Shown: positions 1 through 5,739 of the stretch, one piece after another
How the letters are laid out: each line of letters begins with the position of its first letter
How positions within the stretch are numbered: the first letter of the stretch is position 1
From: Pseudomonadota bacterium
Lineage (GTDB): Bacteria > Pseudomonadota > Alphaproteobacteria > Rhizobiales > Rhizobiaceae
Assembly (NCBI GenBank): GCA_023416545.1
Contig: JAEZHO010000415.1
Location: forward strand, 1-6,899
Direction of reading: 5' to 3'
DNA: 6,899 nt
The notes under the pieces: generated by a model
What the model saw: the letters and a program-made list of their open reading frames with translations, nothing else
The model's database searches: none
What the model was told of the DNA's origin: nothing
Program-made: the position numbers and the translations under genes

Positions 1-1095
1 AACGGAAGAAAGGACGTTCTCCAGGGCATCCGGCTTGTGCGCATAGTCCACGTAGGCGAGCGCGCCCTGCCGCGTATGCCCGACGAGTTCGAGCCGCCCG
101 GAGGCGCCCTGCAGCTTTTCCAGCGCCGCCATCGCGACGGTAGCCGGCGTTCCCGTCGCCATGGCGAGACCGGCGGCGACCAACGCATTGGCCACCTGAA
201 AATCGCCGGCGAGCGGAATGTCGACCTCGAATATCTCGCCCTCGGCGTGGATTTCGGCGGTCTGCTTGTAGCGGAAGTGCTCGACCCGCTTGAGGGCGAG
301 ATAGTCGCCCTTGCGGCCGACCGTCAGCACCTTGAGGCCCGATTCCCTGGCCACGCGGATCGCCTCCGCCGACCATTCGTCGTCCGCGAAGATGACGGCC
401 GGCGCCCCCTTGGGAAGCAGCGTGTCGAAGAGCCGCATCTTGGCGGCCATGTAGCTTTCGACCGTCGGATGATAGTCCATGTGATCGCGGCCAAGATTGG
501 TGAAACCGGCCGCGGCCAACCGAACGCCGTCGAGGCGGCACTGGTCGAGCCCGTGGCTGGAGGCCTCCATGGCGGCATGGCTCACGCCCTCGGCCGCAAG
601 TTCCGCCAGGAGCGCATGGAGCGCCACCGGGTCCGGCGTCGTCAGCGAACCGTATTCGTTGCGGCTCGGCGAAACCACGCCCGTCGTACCGATCTGCGCC
701 GCCGCATAGCCGGCATGCGCCCAGATCTGGCGGGTGAAGGAGGCGACCGACGTCTTGCCGGCGGTTCCGGTGACGGCAACCATGGTTTCCGGCTGGGCGC
801 CGTACAGGCGGGCGGCCGCGAGCGCCAGGAAACGCCGCGGGCTGGAGACCGTCAGGACGGGAATGGGCGCATCGGCGGGCTGGCCTGCGACGGCCGCGAC
901 CGCGCCGCGCCCGGCGGCATCGACGATGAAGCGCGAACCGTCCGCCTTGGTTCCCGGCAGCGCCGCGAAAAGCGTGCCGGCCTCCACCTTGCGGCTGTCG
1001 GCCGAAATGCCGCTGACCTCGATATCGCCCGCCGCGCCGGCCAGCACATCGCCGATCTCCGGGAATTCTTGGCCGGCCAGGTCGCGCAACTTCAT
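1..1095 (-). CDS. murE: MurE, UDP-MurNAc-L-Ala-D-Glu:meso-diaminopimelate ligase (partial, C terminus outside window)
   Basis: Cytoplasmic Mur ligase that uses ATP to add the third stem-peptide residue, expected to be meso-diaminopimelate, to UDP-MurNAc-L-Ala-D-Glu. The window holds residues 1-365, against about 490 in the family. Visible are an N-terminal UDP-substrate domain (SADSRKV near 31-37), the P-loop GTAGKTS at 110-116, TTPDP at 152-156, MEASSHGLDQ at 176-185, DHMDYHP at 204-210, and a lysine at 219 (YMAAK) at the usual place of the carbamylated lysine. The central-to-C-terminal hinge motif DYAHKPDALENVL is at 350-362, four codons before the edge. The DNPR motif that specifies diaminopimelate lies outside, so substrate choice is inferred. 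The ATG at 1095 is preceded by GGAAGAGAG and the product starts MKLRDLAG, as I recall for rhizobial MurE. It is the last dcw gene seen, 59 bp after ftsI. The P-loop has Ala at the usual Asn/Ser position. Confidence 0.97.
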   Translation of the reverse strand, partial: MKLRDLAGQEFPEIGDVLAGAAGDIEVSGISADSRKVEAGTLFAALPGTKADGSRFIVDAAGRGAVAAVAGQPADAPIPVLTVSSPRRFLALAAARLYGAQPETMVAVTGTAGKTSVASFTRQIWAHAGYAAAQIGTTGVVSPSRNEYGSLTTPDPVALHALLAELAAEGVSHAAMEASSHGLDQCRLDGVRLAAAGFTNLGRDHMDYHPTVESYMAAKMRLFDTLLPKGAPAVIFADDEWSAEAIRVARESGLKVLTVGRKGDYLALKRVEHFRYKQTAEIHAEGEIFEVDIPLAGDFQVANALVAAGLAMATGTPATVAMAALEKLQGASGRLELVGHTRQGALAYVDYAHKPDALENVLSSV

Positions 1096-1116
1096 CAGCG
1101 GTACTCTCTTCCAGAT

Positions 1117-1140
1117 CAGGCGAAGCTCGCGAATCGCCTG
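1117..1140 (-). other. Hairpin in the ftsI-murE gap
   Basis: On the coding strand CAGGCGA (1140-1134) and TCGCCTG (1123-1117) form a perfect 7-bp stem around a 10-nt loop, inside the 59-bp gap between the ftsI stop and the murE start. No T-run follows, so it is not a standard intrinsic terminator. It ends about 21 nt before the murE ATG, just upstream of the purine-rich ribosome-binding stretch. It could be an mRNA processing or stability element, or chance pairing in GC-rich sequence. Confidence 0.4.
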
Positions 1141-1154
1141 TGAATTATTATTGC

Positions 1155-2900
1155 CTAATAGGATACCAAAAGGGCCGAGCCATCCTCGCCAAAACGGGGT
1201 TTTACACCGAGAATCGCGCCCGACCGGCTGATGATCTCCTGTACCATCGGGGCAGCATTGAGGCCGGCCGTGCGTCCGCCGCCTTCTCCCGTCTTCGGTT
1301 CGTCGATGAAGGTCAGCACCACGTAACGCGGATCGTTGATCGGGAATGCCGAGATGAAGACGTTGAAGTTCTTGTCGTTCGAATAGCGGCCGTTCACGAC
1401 CTTCTCGGCCGTCCCGGTCTTGCCGCCGACGTCGAAGCCCTCGACGCGGGCGCGTTTTCCCGAACCGTTGGTGCCGTTGAAGTCGAACAGGTAGCGCATT
1501 GCGTCGCTGGTCGACGGCTTCAGCACGGGCTGCGCGAGCGCGTCGGCCTCTTCGCGGGTGCGCGGCAGGAAGGTCGGGGGGATGAGCTTGCCGCCGTTCA
1601 CCAGCGCCGCGACCGCGACCGCCGTCTGAAGCGGCGTGGTCGAGACGCCGTGCCCGAAGGAAATGGTGACCGAGTGAATCTTCTTCCATTCGCGCGGCTG
1701 GCTGGGCTGTGCCACTTCCGGAAGCTCGGTCCGCATGCGGGTGAGAAGCCCGAGCCGCGTCAGGAACTCCTTGTGCCCCTCGATCCCCACCACGTCGGCC
1801 ATCTTAGCCGTACCGATGTTGGAGGAGTACTGGAAGACTTCCGGCACCGTCAGCATGCGGCCCTTGCCGTGGAAGTCCTTGATCGTGAAGCCGCCGATCC
1901 GGATCGGAAAGCGGGCGTCGAAACTGTCGGTGAGCTTCACCTTGCCCGAATCGAGCGCCATGGCCGTGGTGAAGGCCTTGAAGGTCGAGCCCATCTCGAA
2001 CGTGCCGTTCGACATGCGGTTGAGCCAGCCCTCCTCGGCACCGGCGGCCGGGTTGTTGGGGTCATAGTCCGGCGCGGAAGCCATGGCGATGACTTCGCCC
2101 GTCTGCGCGTCGAGCACGACGGCACCGGCGCCGATCGCCTGGTACTTGTCGATCGAGGAATAGATGACCTCGCGGACGATGGACTGCACCCTGAGGTCGA
2201 TCGCCAGCCGGACCGGCTCGAGCGGCTGGTCGGAGGTCATGCCGACGGCTGCGAGATCGGCGAGCCCCTGGCTGTCCACGTAGCGTTCCATGCCGGCTAC
2301 GCCGCGATTGTCAATATTGACATGGCCGACGACGTGGGCGGCCGTCGCCCCGCCGGGATAGAAGCGTCGCTTTTCCGGCCGGAAGCCGATGCCGGGGATG
2401 CCCAGCGCCAGGATCTGGCTCTGCTGCTTCGGAGTGAGCTGGCGCCGCAGCCACTGGAAATGCGACTTGGAGGACAGCTTGCCGTAGATCGACTTGGCGT
2501 CGAGGTCGGGCAGGACGGTCGCGAGCTTCTCGATGACCTCGTCCGCGTCGACGATCTTGTGGGGCTCGGCATAGAGCGAGACCGTGCGGATGTCGGTCGC
2601 CAGCACCTCGCCGTTGCGATCCAGGAGGTCGGGGCGCGACGCCATCAGCCGGTCCGCCGGCATGATGCTCGAGGTGATCTCCGGCTTTGCCATGCCGTAC
2701 TGGACGAGCCGGCCGCCGATGACGCCGTAGACGGCGACGAAGCCGACGATGATGAGGCCGACGCGATTGCGGGCCTGCGCCGCCTTGCGCTTGCCGACGC
2801 CCTCGAACGTGGCGTCTCCGGAGCCGGCCGCGCTGCGGCGGCTTCCGGTCGACAGGTGGGCCCGGCTCTTCAGAACCATGATTCTCGACAGGAAAGACAT
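1155..2900 (-). CDS. ftsI: FtsI (PBP3), septal peptidoglycan D,D-transpeptidase
   Basis: Class B penicillin-binding protein of the divisome that cross-links septal peptidoglycan in the periplasm and is the target of beta-lactams. The 581-residue length is normal for alphaproteobacteria. Order: basic cytoplasmic tail 1-46, one membrane segment about 47-66 (VGLIIVGFVAVYGVIGG), a dimerization/pedestal domain from about 70 with RPDLLDRNGEVLATD at 89-103, YPGG at 181-184, GMER at 203-206, then the transpeptidase domain from about 255. All three active-site motifs are present: STFK with the nucleophile Ser305 and Lys308, SSN at 359-361, and KTG at 494-496. The start at 2900 overlaps the ftsL stop by one base (TGATG), which supports it over the internal Met8 and suggests translational coupling. 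The stop is TAG at 1157-1155. The family normally works with FtsW, whose gene is not in this window. Confidence 0.98.
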   Translation of the reverse strand: MSFLSRIMVLKSRAHLSTGSRRSAAGSGDATFEGVGKRKAAQARNRVGLIIVGFVAVYGVIGGRLVQYGMAKPEITSSIMPADRLMASRPDLLDRNGEVLATDIRTVSLYAEPHKIVDADEVIEKLATVLPDLDAKSIYGKLSSKSHFQWLRRQLTPKQQSQILALGIPGIGFRPEKRRFYPGGATAAHVVGHVNIDNRGVAGMERYVDSQGLADLAAVGMTSDQPLEPVRLAIDLRVQSIVREVIYSSIDKYQAIGAGAVVLDAQTGEVIAMASAPDYDPNNPAAGAEEGWLNRMSNGTFEMGSTFKAFTTAMALDSGKVKLTDSFDARFPIRIGGFTIKDFHGKGRMLTVPEVFQYSSNIGTAKMADVVGIEGHKEFLTRLGLLTRMRTELPEVAQPSQPREWKKIHSVTISFGHGVSTTPLQTAVAVAALVNGGKLIPPTFLPRTREEADALAQPVLKPSTSDAMRYLFDFNGTNGSGKRARVEGFDVGGKTGTAEKVVNGRYSNDKNFNVFISAFPINDPRYVVLTFIDEPKTGEGGGRTAGLNAAPMVQEIISRSGAILGVKPRFGEDGSALLVSY

Positions 2901-3373
2901 CAGCGCTGCCCCACCGATCCGGTTGCCATTGCGTCCAGGCGCACGCCTCCGCGCGGGATCGGCACGGGAATCCCGTTCGCCGGCGCGGCATTCCTCGCGG
3001 CATCGACCCCCTTGATGGCGGCGGCGACCTCGCCTCCGGCACCGGCGATGAGTTCCTCGATCGTCGTCTCGGGCATTGGCAGCTGCGAGCGCGGCATCGG
3101 CAGTTCGACCGGCATTGCAAGCTGCGTCGGACGGGTCGGCACCAGCTGCAGTTCGGATTGATAGGCCGCGATCAGCCGTTCCAGCCGGTTCGGCTGCGTC
3201 AGCAGGGCCCAGTCGGCCCTCAGCAGGTCGATCGTATCCTTTTCAAGGACGATCTCCCGTTCCAGGCGCCGCACTTCCTTCAGCTTGTCGTCGGCTTGGT
3301 GCTTGATGGTGTAGGTCACGACGGCCGCCGCGGTCATGACGCCAATCAGGACGAGGTCGAAACTTCTCAGCAT
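2900..3373 (-). CDS. ftsL: FtsL-type bitopic divisome protein
   Basis: Small inner-membrane division protein; in known systems FtsL forms a complex with FtsB and FtsQ and helps activate FtsWI. The 157-residue product has a very short cytoplasmic start, a membrane segment about 6-22 (DLVLIGVMTAAAVVTYT), then a charged, heptad-like helix about 27-58 (KLKEVRRLEREIVLEKDTI) ending in LRADWALLTQPNRLERL at 51-67, a stretch I associate with alphaproteobacterial FtsL. After about residue 78 the tail is rich in proline and methionine, then alanine/glycine-rich and likely disordered, which makes the protein longer than E. coli FtsL (about 121 residues). It overlaps rsmH upstream and ftsI downstream by one base each (TGATG both times). 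Identity rests more on position and architecture than on residue conservation, since the family diverges fast; some annotations would call it hypothetical. Confidence 0.88.
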   Translation of the reverse strand: MLRSFDLVLIGVMTAAAVVTYTIKHQADDKLKEVRRLEREIVLEKDTIDLLRADWALLTQPNRLERLIAAYQSELQLVPTRPTQLAMPVELPMPRSQLPMPETTIEELIAGAGGEVAAAIKGVDAARNAAPANGIPVPIPRGGVRLDAMATGSVGQR

Positions 3374-4401
3374 CAGGCGGCTCCCATCCTGGCGAGGCTG
3401 GCGAGATCGGGAAGATCGAAGATCGACGGATCCGCTGCCCGCGCCGGGGCCTCCGTGCGCCGCCCGGCCCGCAACTTGGCGGAACGTGCGCGGGGATTGG
3501 CTTCCGCCTCCTCTTCCGTCGCGCTGACCACACCCTTGCCGATCGGCTCGAAGATCGCGGGTTTCTCGACCACCATGGGCATGTGGCGGGAGCCGGCCGC
3601 CTTGCCGGAACGGTCGGAGAAGAATTTCTTGACGATGCGGTCCTCGAGCGAGTGGAACGTCACCACCACCAGTCGCCCGCCGGGCTTCAGCGCGCGCTCG
3701 GCCGCAAACAGGGCCTGAGCCAGTTCACCCAGTTCGTCGTTGACGAAGATGCGGAGCGCCTGGAAGACGCGCGTCGCGGGATGGATCTTGTCCTTCGCCT
3801 TGCGGGGATTGACGCTCTCGATGAGGTTGGCGAGATCGCGCGTCGTGCTGAAGGGCTCGGCGGAACGGCGCTTCTCGATCGCCCGGGCGATCCGCCCCGC
3901 ATGCTTCTCCTCGCCGAGGAAGCCGAAAATCCGGATGAGATCCCCGACCTTCGCCCGGTTGACCACGTCGGCGGCGGAGACGCCCTCGCCCGACATGCGC
4001 ATGTCGAGCGGCCCGTTCCTCTGGAAGGAGAAGCCGCGCTCCGCCTCGTCGATCTGCATGGAGGAAACGCCGATATCGAGCACGACGGCATCCAGGCCGT
4101 CGGCGGGCGCATGCTCGGCCAGGTGGGAAAACTGCGAATGGATGAGGGTCAGCCTGCCGTCGCTTGCCTCGACCAGCTTCTGCCCGCCGGCAATCGCGGC
4201 GGGATCCCGGTCGAGCGCGATGACGCGGGCGCCGGTATCGAGCATGGCCGACGTATAGCCGCCCGCCCCGAACGTACCGTCCAGGGCGACCTGGCCCGGG
4301 GCCAGATCGAGCGCCGCCAGCACTTCGGAAAGAAGAACAGGAATGTGGCGAACCGGTCCGCCTTCGGCTTCGGACTCGCCTCCACCAAGATTCGCCGCCA
4401 T
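3373..4401 (-). CDS. rsmH: RsmH (MraW), 16S rRNA (cytosine-1402-N4)-methyltransferase
   Basis: S-adenosylmethionine-dependent methyltransferase that adds the N4 methyl group to C1402 in the 16S rRNA decoding centre. The 342-residue product has the family's motifs in order: RHIPVLLSEVL at 18-28, the SAM-binding loop DGTFGAGGYT at 41-50, ALDRD at 62-66, LDIGVSSMQID at 109-119, GFSF at 123-126, GPLDMRM at 130-136, HPATRVFQALRIFVNDEL at 207-224, TFHSLEDRIVK at 249-259 and NPRARSAKLR at 302-311. A helical insert typical of the family lies about 140-210. The frame stays open upstream to 5022 across all of mraZ, but the real start is the ATG at 4401: GGGGGA sits five bases ahead (4412-4407), conserved sequence begins soon after, and it follows the mraZ stop by 14 bp. 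Its own stop overlaps the ftsL start by one base. Confidence 0.98.
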   Translation of the reverse strand: MAANLGGGESEAEGGPVRHIPVLLSEVLAALDLAPGQVALDGTFGAGGYTSAMLDTGARVIALDRDPAAIAGGQKLVEASDGRLTLIHSQFSHLAEHAPADGLDAVVLDIGVSSMQIDEAERGFSFQRNGPLDMRMSGEGVSAADVVNRAKVGDLIRIFGFLGEEKHAGRIARAIEKRRSAEPFSTTRDLANLIESVNPRKAKDKIHPATRVFQALRIFVNDELGELAQALFAAERALKPGGRLVVVTFHSLEDRIVKKFFSDRSGKAAGSRHMPMVVEKPAIFEPIGKGVVSATEEEAEANPRARSAKLRAGRRTEAPARAADPSIFDLPDLASLARMGAA

Positions 4402-4406
4402 TCCGG

Positions 4407-4412
4407 TCCCCC
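4407..4412 (-). promoter_or_regulatory. Ribosome binding site of rsmH
   Basis: GGGGGA lies five bases before the ATG at 4401, inside the 14-bp gap after the mraZ stop. It decides the rsmH start, because the frame is open for another 207 codons upstream and has several other possible start codons that lie inside mraZ. Confidence 0.75.
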
Positions 4413-4415
4413 GTC

Positions 4416-4859
4416 CTAGGCAGGACGCGGCAAGCGCCCTGCTCTTGCCGCCGCCTGCGCCTCGTGAAACGCCTGCGGTTGCCACAACTGAAAATGATCC
4501 GAGCGCCCGACGAAGGTGACTTCCGTGCCGATCCCCGTGAAGTCGCGGATGAAATCCGTGACCATCAACCGGCCCTCCGCATCGAGCCTCATGAAAACGC
4601 CGCCACCATGAACCAGCAGCGACATCCTGTTCGCTTCCGGCGAAAACGGATCGGCCGAAGCGATCTGCCTCTCGTAGCGATCGAGCAGATCCGGCCCACC
4701 CACGCTGATCGCCGGAAAGACGATGTCCTGGAGACAGTAAAGCTCCTGGACTCCCCTCTCTGCCAGCACGGTCCGGAAACTTGCCGGAACGGAAACCCGC
4801 CCCTTGGCATCGACCCGGTTCGTGGCATTCGACAGGAAGCGGCCCATTACGCCAGACAT
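4416..4859 (-). CDS. mraZ: MraZ, transcriptional regulator of the dcw cluster
   Basis: DNA-binding protein of the SpoVT/AbrB-like swapped-hairpin fold; the family forms ring-shaped oligomers and in E. coli represses its own operon by binding repeated TGGG-type boxes. With the start chosen here the product has 147 residues and two tandem copies of the domain: the first with DAKGRVSVPASFR at 17-29, the second with LDAEGRLMVTDFIRDF at 92-107, each with the conserved D-A-x-G-R core. FVGRSDHFQLW at 117-127 is also typical. The frame extends to an ATG at 4910, giving 17 extra residues that do not look like the family. The ATG at 4859 has AGGAG 11 bases ahead; the ATG at 4847 (MGRFLSN, 143 residues) is the other credible start and matches where rhizobial homologues begin in memory. 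It leads the dcw genes. Four phased ATGGG boxes at 5011-5045 are its likely operator. Confidence 0.96.
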   Translation of the reverse strand: MSGVMGRFLSNATNRVDAKGRVSVPASFRTVLAERGVQELYCLQDIVFPAISVGGPDLLDRYERQIASADPFSPEANRMSLLVHGGGVFMRLDAEGRLMVTDFIRDFTGIGTEVTFVGRSDHFQLWQPQAFHEAQAAARAGRLPRPA

Positions 4860-4870
4860 CCGCCCCGTTA

Positions 4871-4875
4871 CTCCT
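4871..4875 (-). promoter_or_regulatory. Probable ribosome binding site of mraZ
   Basis: AGGAG on the coding strand sits 11 bases before the ATG at 4859 and 23 before the ATG at 4847, favouring 4859. A second purine stretch, GGGGCGG, touches the 4859 ATG and would lie 12 bases before 4847, so the choice is not final. A small GC hairpin, GGGCG/CGCCC with a six-base loop (4893-4878), lies directly upstream of AGGAG. Confidence 0.5.
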
Positions 4876-5010
4876 GCGGGCGACGATACGCCCTTCGCAT
4901 TCGACTGCACCAGACACGGCTTCGCCCACGATGCGGACAGACACCCGCTCGATGGAACGCCCTGAACTCTGTGATTGGCGGGCCGTCATTCGCCCTTGAA
5001 CAGTACGAAT

Positions 5011-5045
5011 ATGGGATATCATGGGACCGTATGGGCGTCAATGGG
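5011..5045. promoter_or_regulatory. Four phased ATGGG repeats, probable MraZ operator
   Basis: ATGGG occurs at 5011, 5021, 5031 and 5041 on the plus strand, each copy exact and each separated by five unrelated bases, giving a perfect 10-bp period and so one face of the helix. In E. coli, MraZ is known to bind direct repeats of a TGGG-type box spaced by about five bases ahead of mraZ; the unit and spacing match. The boxes lie about 150 bp before the mraZ start and just downstream of the AT-rich promoter-like island, a position suited to repression. Here ATGGG is on the strand opposite to mraZ, so the coding strand reads CCCAT. Repeats and spacing are seen directly; MraZ binding is inferred. 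Confidence 0.8.
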
Positions 5046-5074
5046 AGGAGGCCCCGCAGCAGGGCCGCAACATC

Positions 5075-5111
5075 ATTTATTTATGAGCTGTTAAGTTTAA
5101 CAAAGAGTTAT
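5075..5111 (-). promoter_or_regulatory. Candidate mraZ/dcw promoter in an AT-rich island
   Basis: This is the only strongly AT-rich stretch between rnpB and mraZ. On the coding strand, TTGTTA (5103-5098) and ATAAAT (5080-5075) are 17 bases apart; CATAAA at 5085-5080 is another possible -10. All are weak matches, as would be normal for a promoter that needs an activator. A start near 5070 would give a leader of roughly 210 nt before mraZ and place the four ATGGG boxes just after the start site. The exact elements are uncertain; the location is more credible than the hexamers. Confidence 0.4.
5089..5102. promoter_or_regulatory. 14-bp dyad TGTTAA-N2-TTAACA in the mraZ promoter region
   Basis: TGTTAA (5089-5094) and TTAACA (5097-5102) are perfect inverted repeats two bases apart. 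In addition, TTAA at 5097-5100, seven bases, then TTAT at 5108-5111 matches the alphaproteobacterial CtrA consensus TTAA-N7-TTAA at seven of eight positions, and it would overlap the -35 region as CtrA activator sites often do. Either a dyad-binding regulator or CtrA could act here; the sequence alone cannot decide, and AT-rich DNA produces such matches by chance. Confidence 0.35.
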
Positions 5112-5123
5112 TTCGAACTGCGG

Positions 5124-5147
5124 AGAAACAGGCTCACGGAAGAGCCT
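5124..5147 (-). terminator. Possible intrinsic terminator between rnpB and mraZ
   Basis: On the coding strand AGGCTC (5147-5142), loop TTCCGT and GAGCCT (5135-5130) form a perfect 6-bp stem, followed by GTTTCT. It lies about 110 bp after the rnpB 3' end and just before the AT-rich mraZ promoter island, where a terminator for rnpB read-through would be expected. The stem is short and the T-run is interrupted, so strength is doubtful. Confidence 0.35.
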
Positions 5148-5256
5148 CGCGCTGTCCGCTTGCGGGACGAACATCTTGTTTTCACATGCCTTTCCGGAAC
5201 CTGCGCAGGCGCCGGCCGGTCTGCGGGGCCGCGACATGTCGGCCAGGAAAAGAGAG

Positions 5257-5690
5257 GTGCCAGTTGGCCTGTAAGCCGGGTTCTGTATGGCTCCGGCGCA
5301 AACCGGAACGTGGCAGCCATTCATCTGGGGCGATGCTCGCACATCGCCTCGCGCAACCCACCCGGATGACTGGCCTGGAAACCGGCTGTAGGCGCTTGCG
5401 CGCCCCGCATCATCCCTATTCGGTCTTGCTCCCGGTGGGGTTTACCATGCCGTCCCTGTTGCCAAAGACGCGGTGGGCTCTTACCCCACCCTTTCACCCT
5501 TACCCCGCCAGCTCTGCCGCTCGGTGAAGCGGTACAGCAGGCGGGGCGGTATCCTTTCTGTGGCACTTTCCCTGGGGTCGCCCCCGCCGGACGTTATCCG
5601 GCACCGTGTTTCCGTGGAGCCCGGACTTTCCTCACCTCACCGCCTTTCGGCATTGGTGAAGCGCGGCTGCCCGGCCAACTGGCCGCCCCC
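5257..5690 (-). ncRNA. rnpB: RNase P RNA (type A), catalytic subunit of ribonuclease P
   Basis: Ribozyme that removes the 5' leader of precursor tRNAs together with the RnpA protein. The universal 5' core GAGGAAAGTCCGGGCTCC is at 5633-5616. The AAGAGCCCACCG segment follows at about 5482-5471, GGTAA of the L15 region (known to pair with the tRNA 3' CCA) at 5446-5442, and the 3' core ACAGAACCCGGCTTACAGG at 5286-5268. The ends are closed by a perfect 11-bp P1 helix: GCCAGTTGGCC at 5683-5673 pairs with GGCCAACTGGC at 5269-5259. About 434 nt fits alphaproteobacterial type A RNAs. Exact ends are uncertain by several bases. CTCTCTTTT follows the 3' end at about 5256-5248 and may help transcription stop there. 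Short open frames across it on either strand are not genes. Confidence 0.96.
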
Positions 5691-5692
5691 AG

Positions 5693-5721
5693 ATAATGGA
5701 GTTGTTCCCGCAACGCCAGAA
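5693..5721 (-). promoter_or_regulatory. Tentative rnpB promoter
   Basis: Only 48 bp separate the oxidoreductase stop from rnpB. CATTAT (5698-5693) could be a -10 element, with a poor -35-like TTCTGG (5721-5716) 17 bases upstream; initiation would fall near 5686. The -35 position overlaps the pyrimidine run after the palindrome at 5724-5739. The match is weak, and a promoter inside the upstream gene is equally possible. Confidence 0.25.
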
Positions 5722-5739
5722 GAAACGGCGGCCGCCGTT
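5718..5739 (-). terminator. 16-bp palindrome after the oxidoreductase stop, possible terminator
   Basis: AACGGCGGCCGCCGTT at 5739-5724 is a perfect palindrome that can fold into a 6-bp GC-rich stem with a GGCC loop. Its first base is the last base of the TGA stop, and it is followed on the coding strand by TCTTCT. Position fits termination of the oxidoreductase transcript just before rnpB, but the T-run is short and interrupted. Confidence 0.45.

Noticed and set aside
37..1143. 368-codon open frame on the plus strand opposite murE
   Set aside because: It is antisense to MurE, which carries all expected motifs. Composition is extremely rich in Arg and Gly with no domain, the usual GC-rich shadow.
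1140..3161. 673-codon open frame on the plus strand opposite ftsI and the end of ftsL
   Set aside because: It is antisense to a gene with all FtsI motifs intact. Its Arg/Asp/Gly/Val/Ala-heavy translation with no recognisable domain is what the reverse frame of GC-rich coding DNA produces, and I see no matching signal upstream.
3583..4419. 278-codon plus-strand open frame opposite rsmH
   Set aside because: Shadow of RsmH, whose methyltransferase motifs are intact on the other strand; translation is low-complexity and Arg/Glu-rich.
4402..5022. In-frame upstream extension of rsmH by 207 codons across mraZ
   Set aside because: The extension reads mraZ out of frame. rsmH has a good ribosome binding site and family-like N terminus at 4401, so the long form is a stop-free accident of GC-rich sequence.
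5097..5342. 81-codon minus-strand open frame across the rnpB 3' end and the mraZ promoter island
   Set aside because: It overlaps the conserved 3' part of RNase P RNA and contains no recognisable domain.
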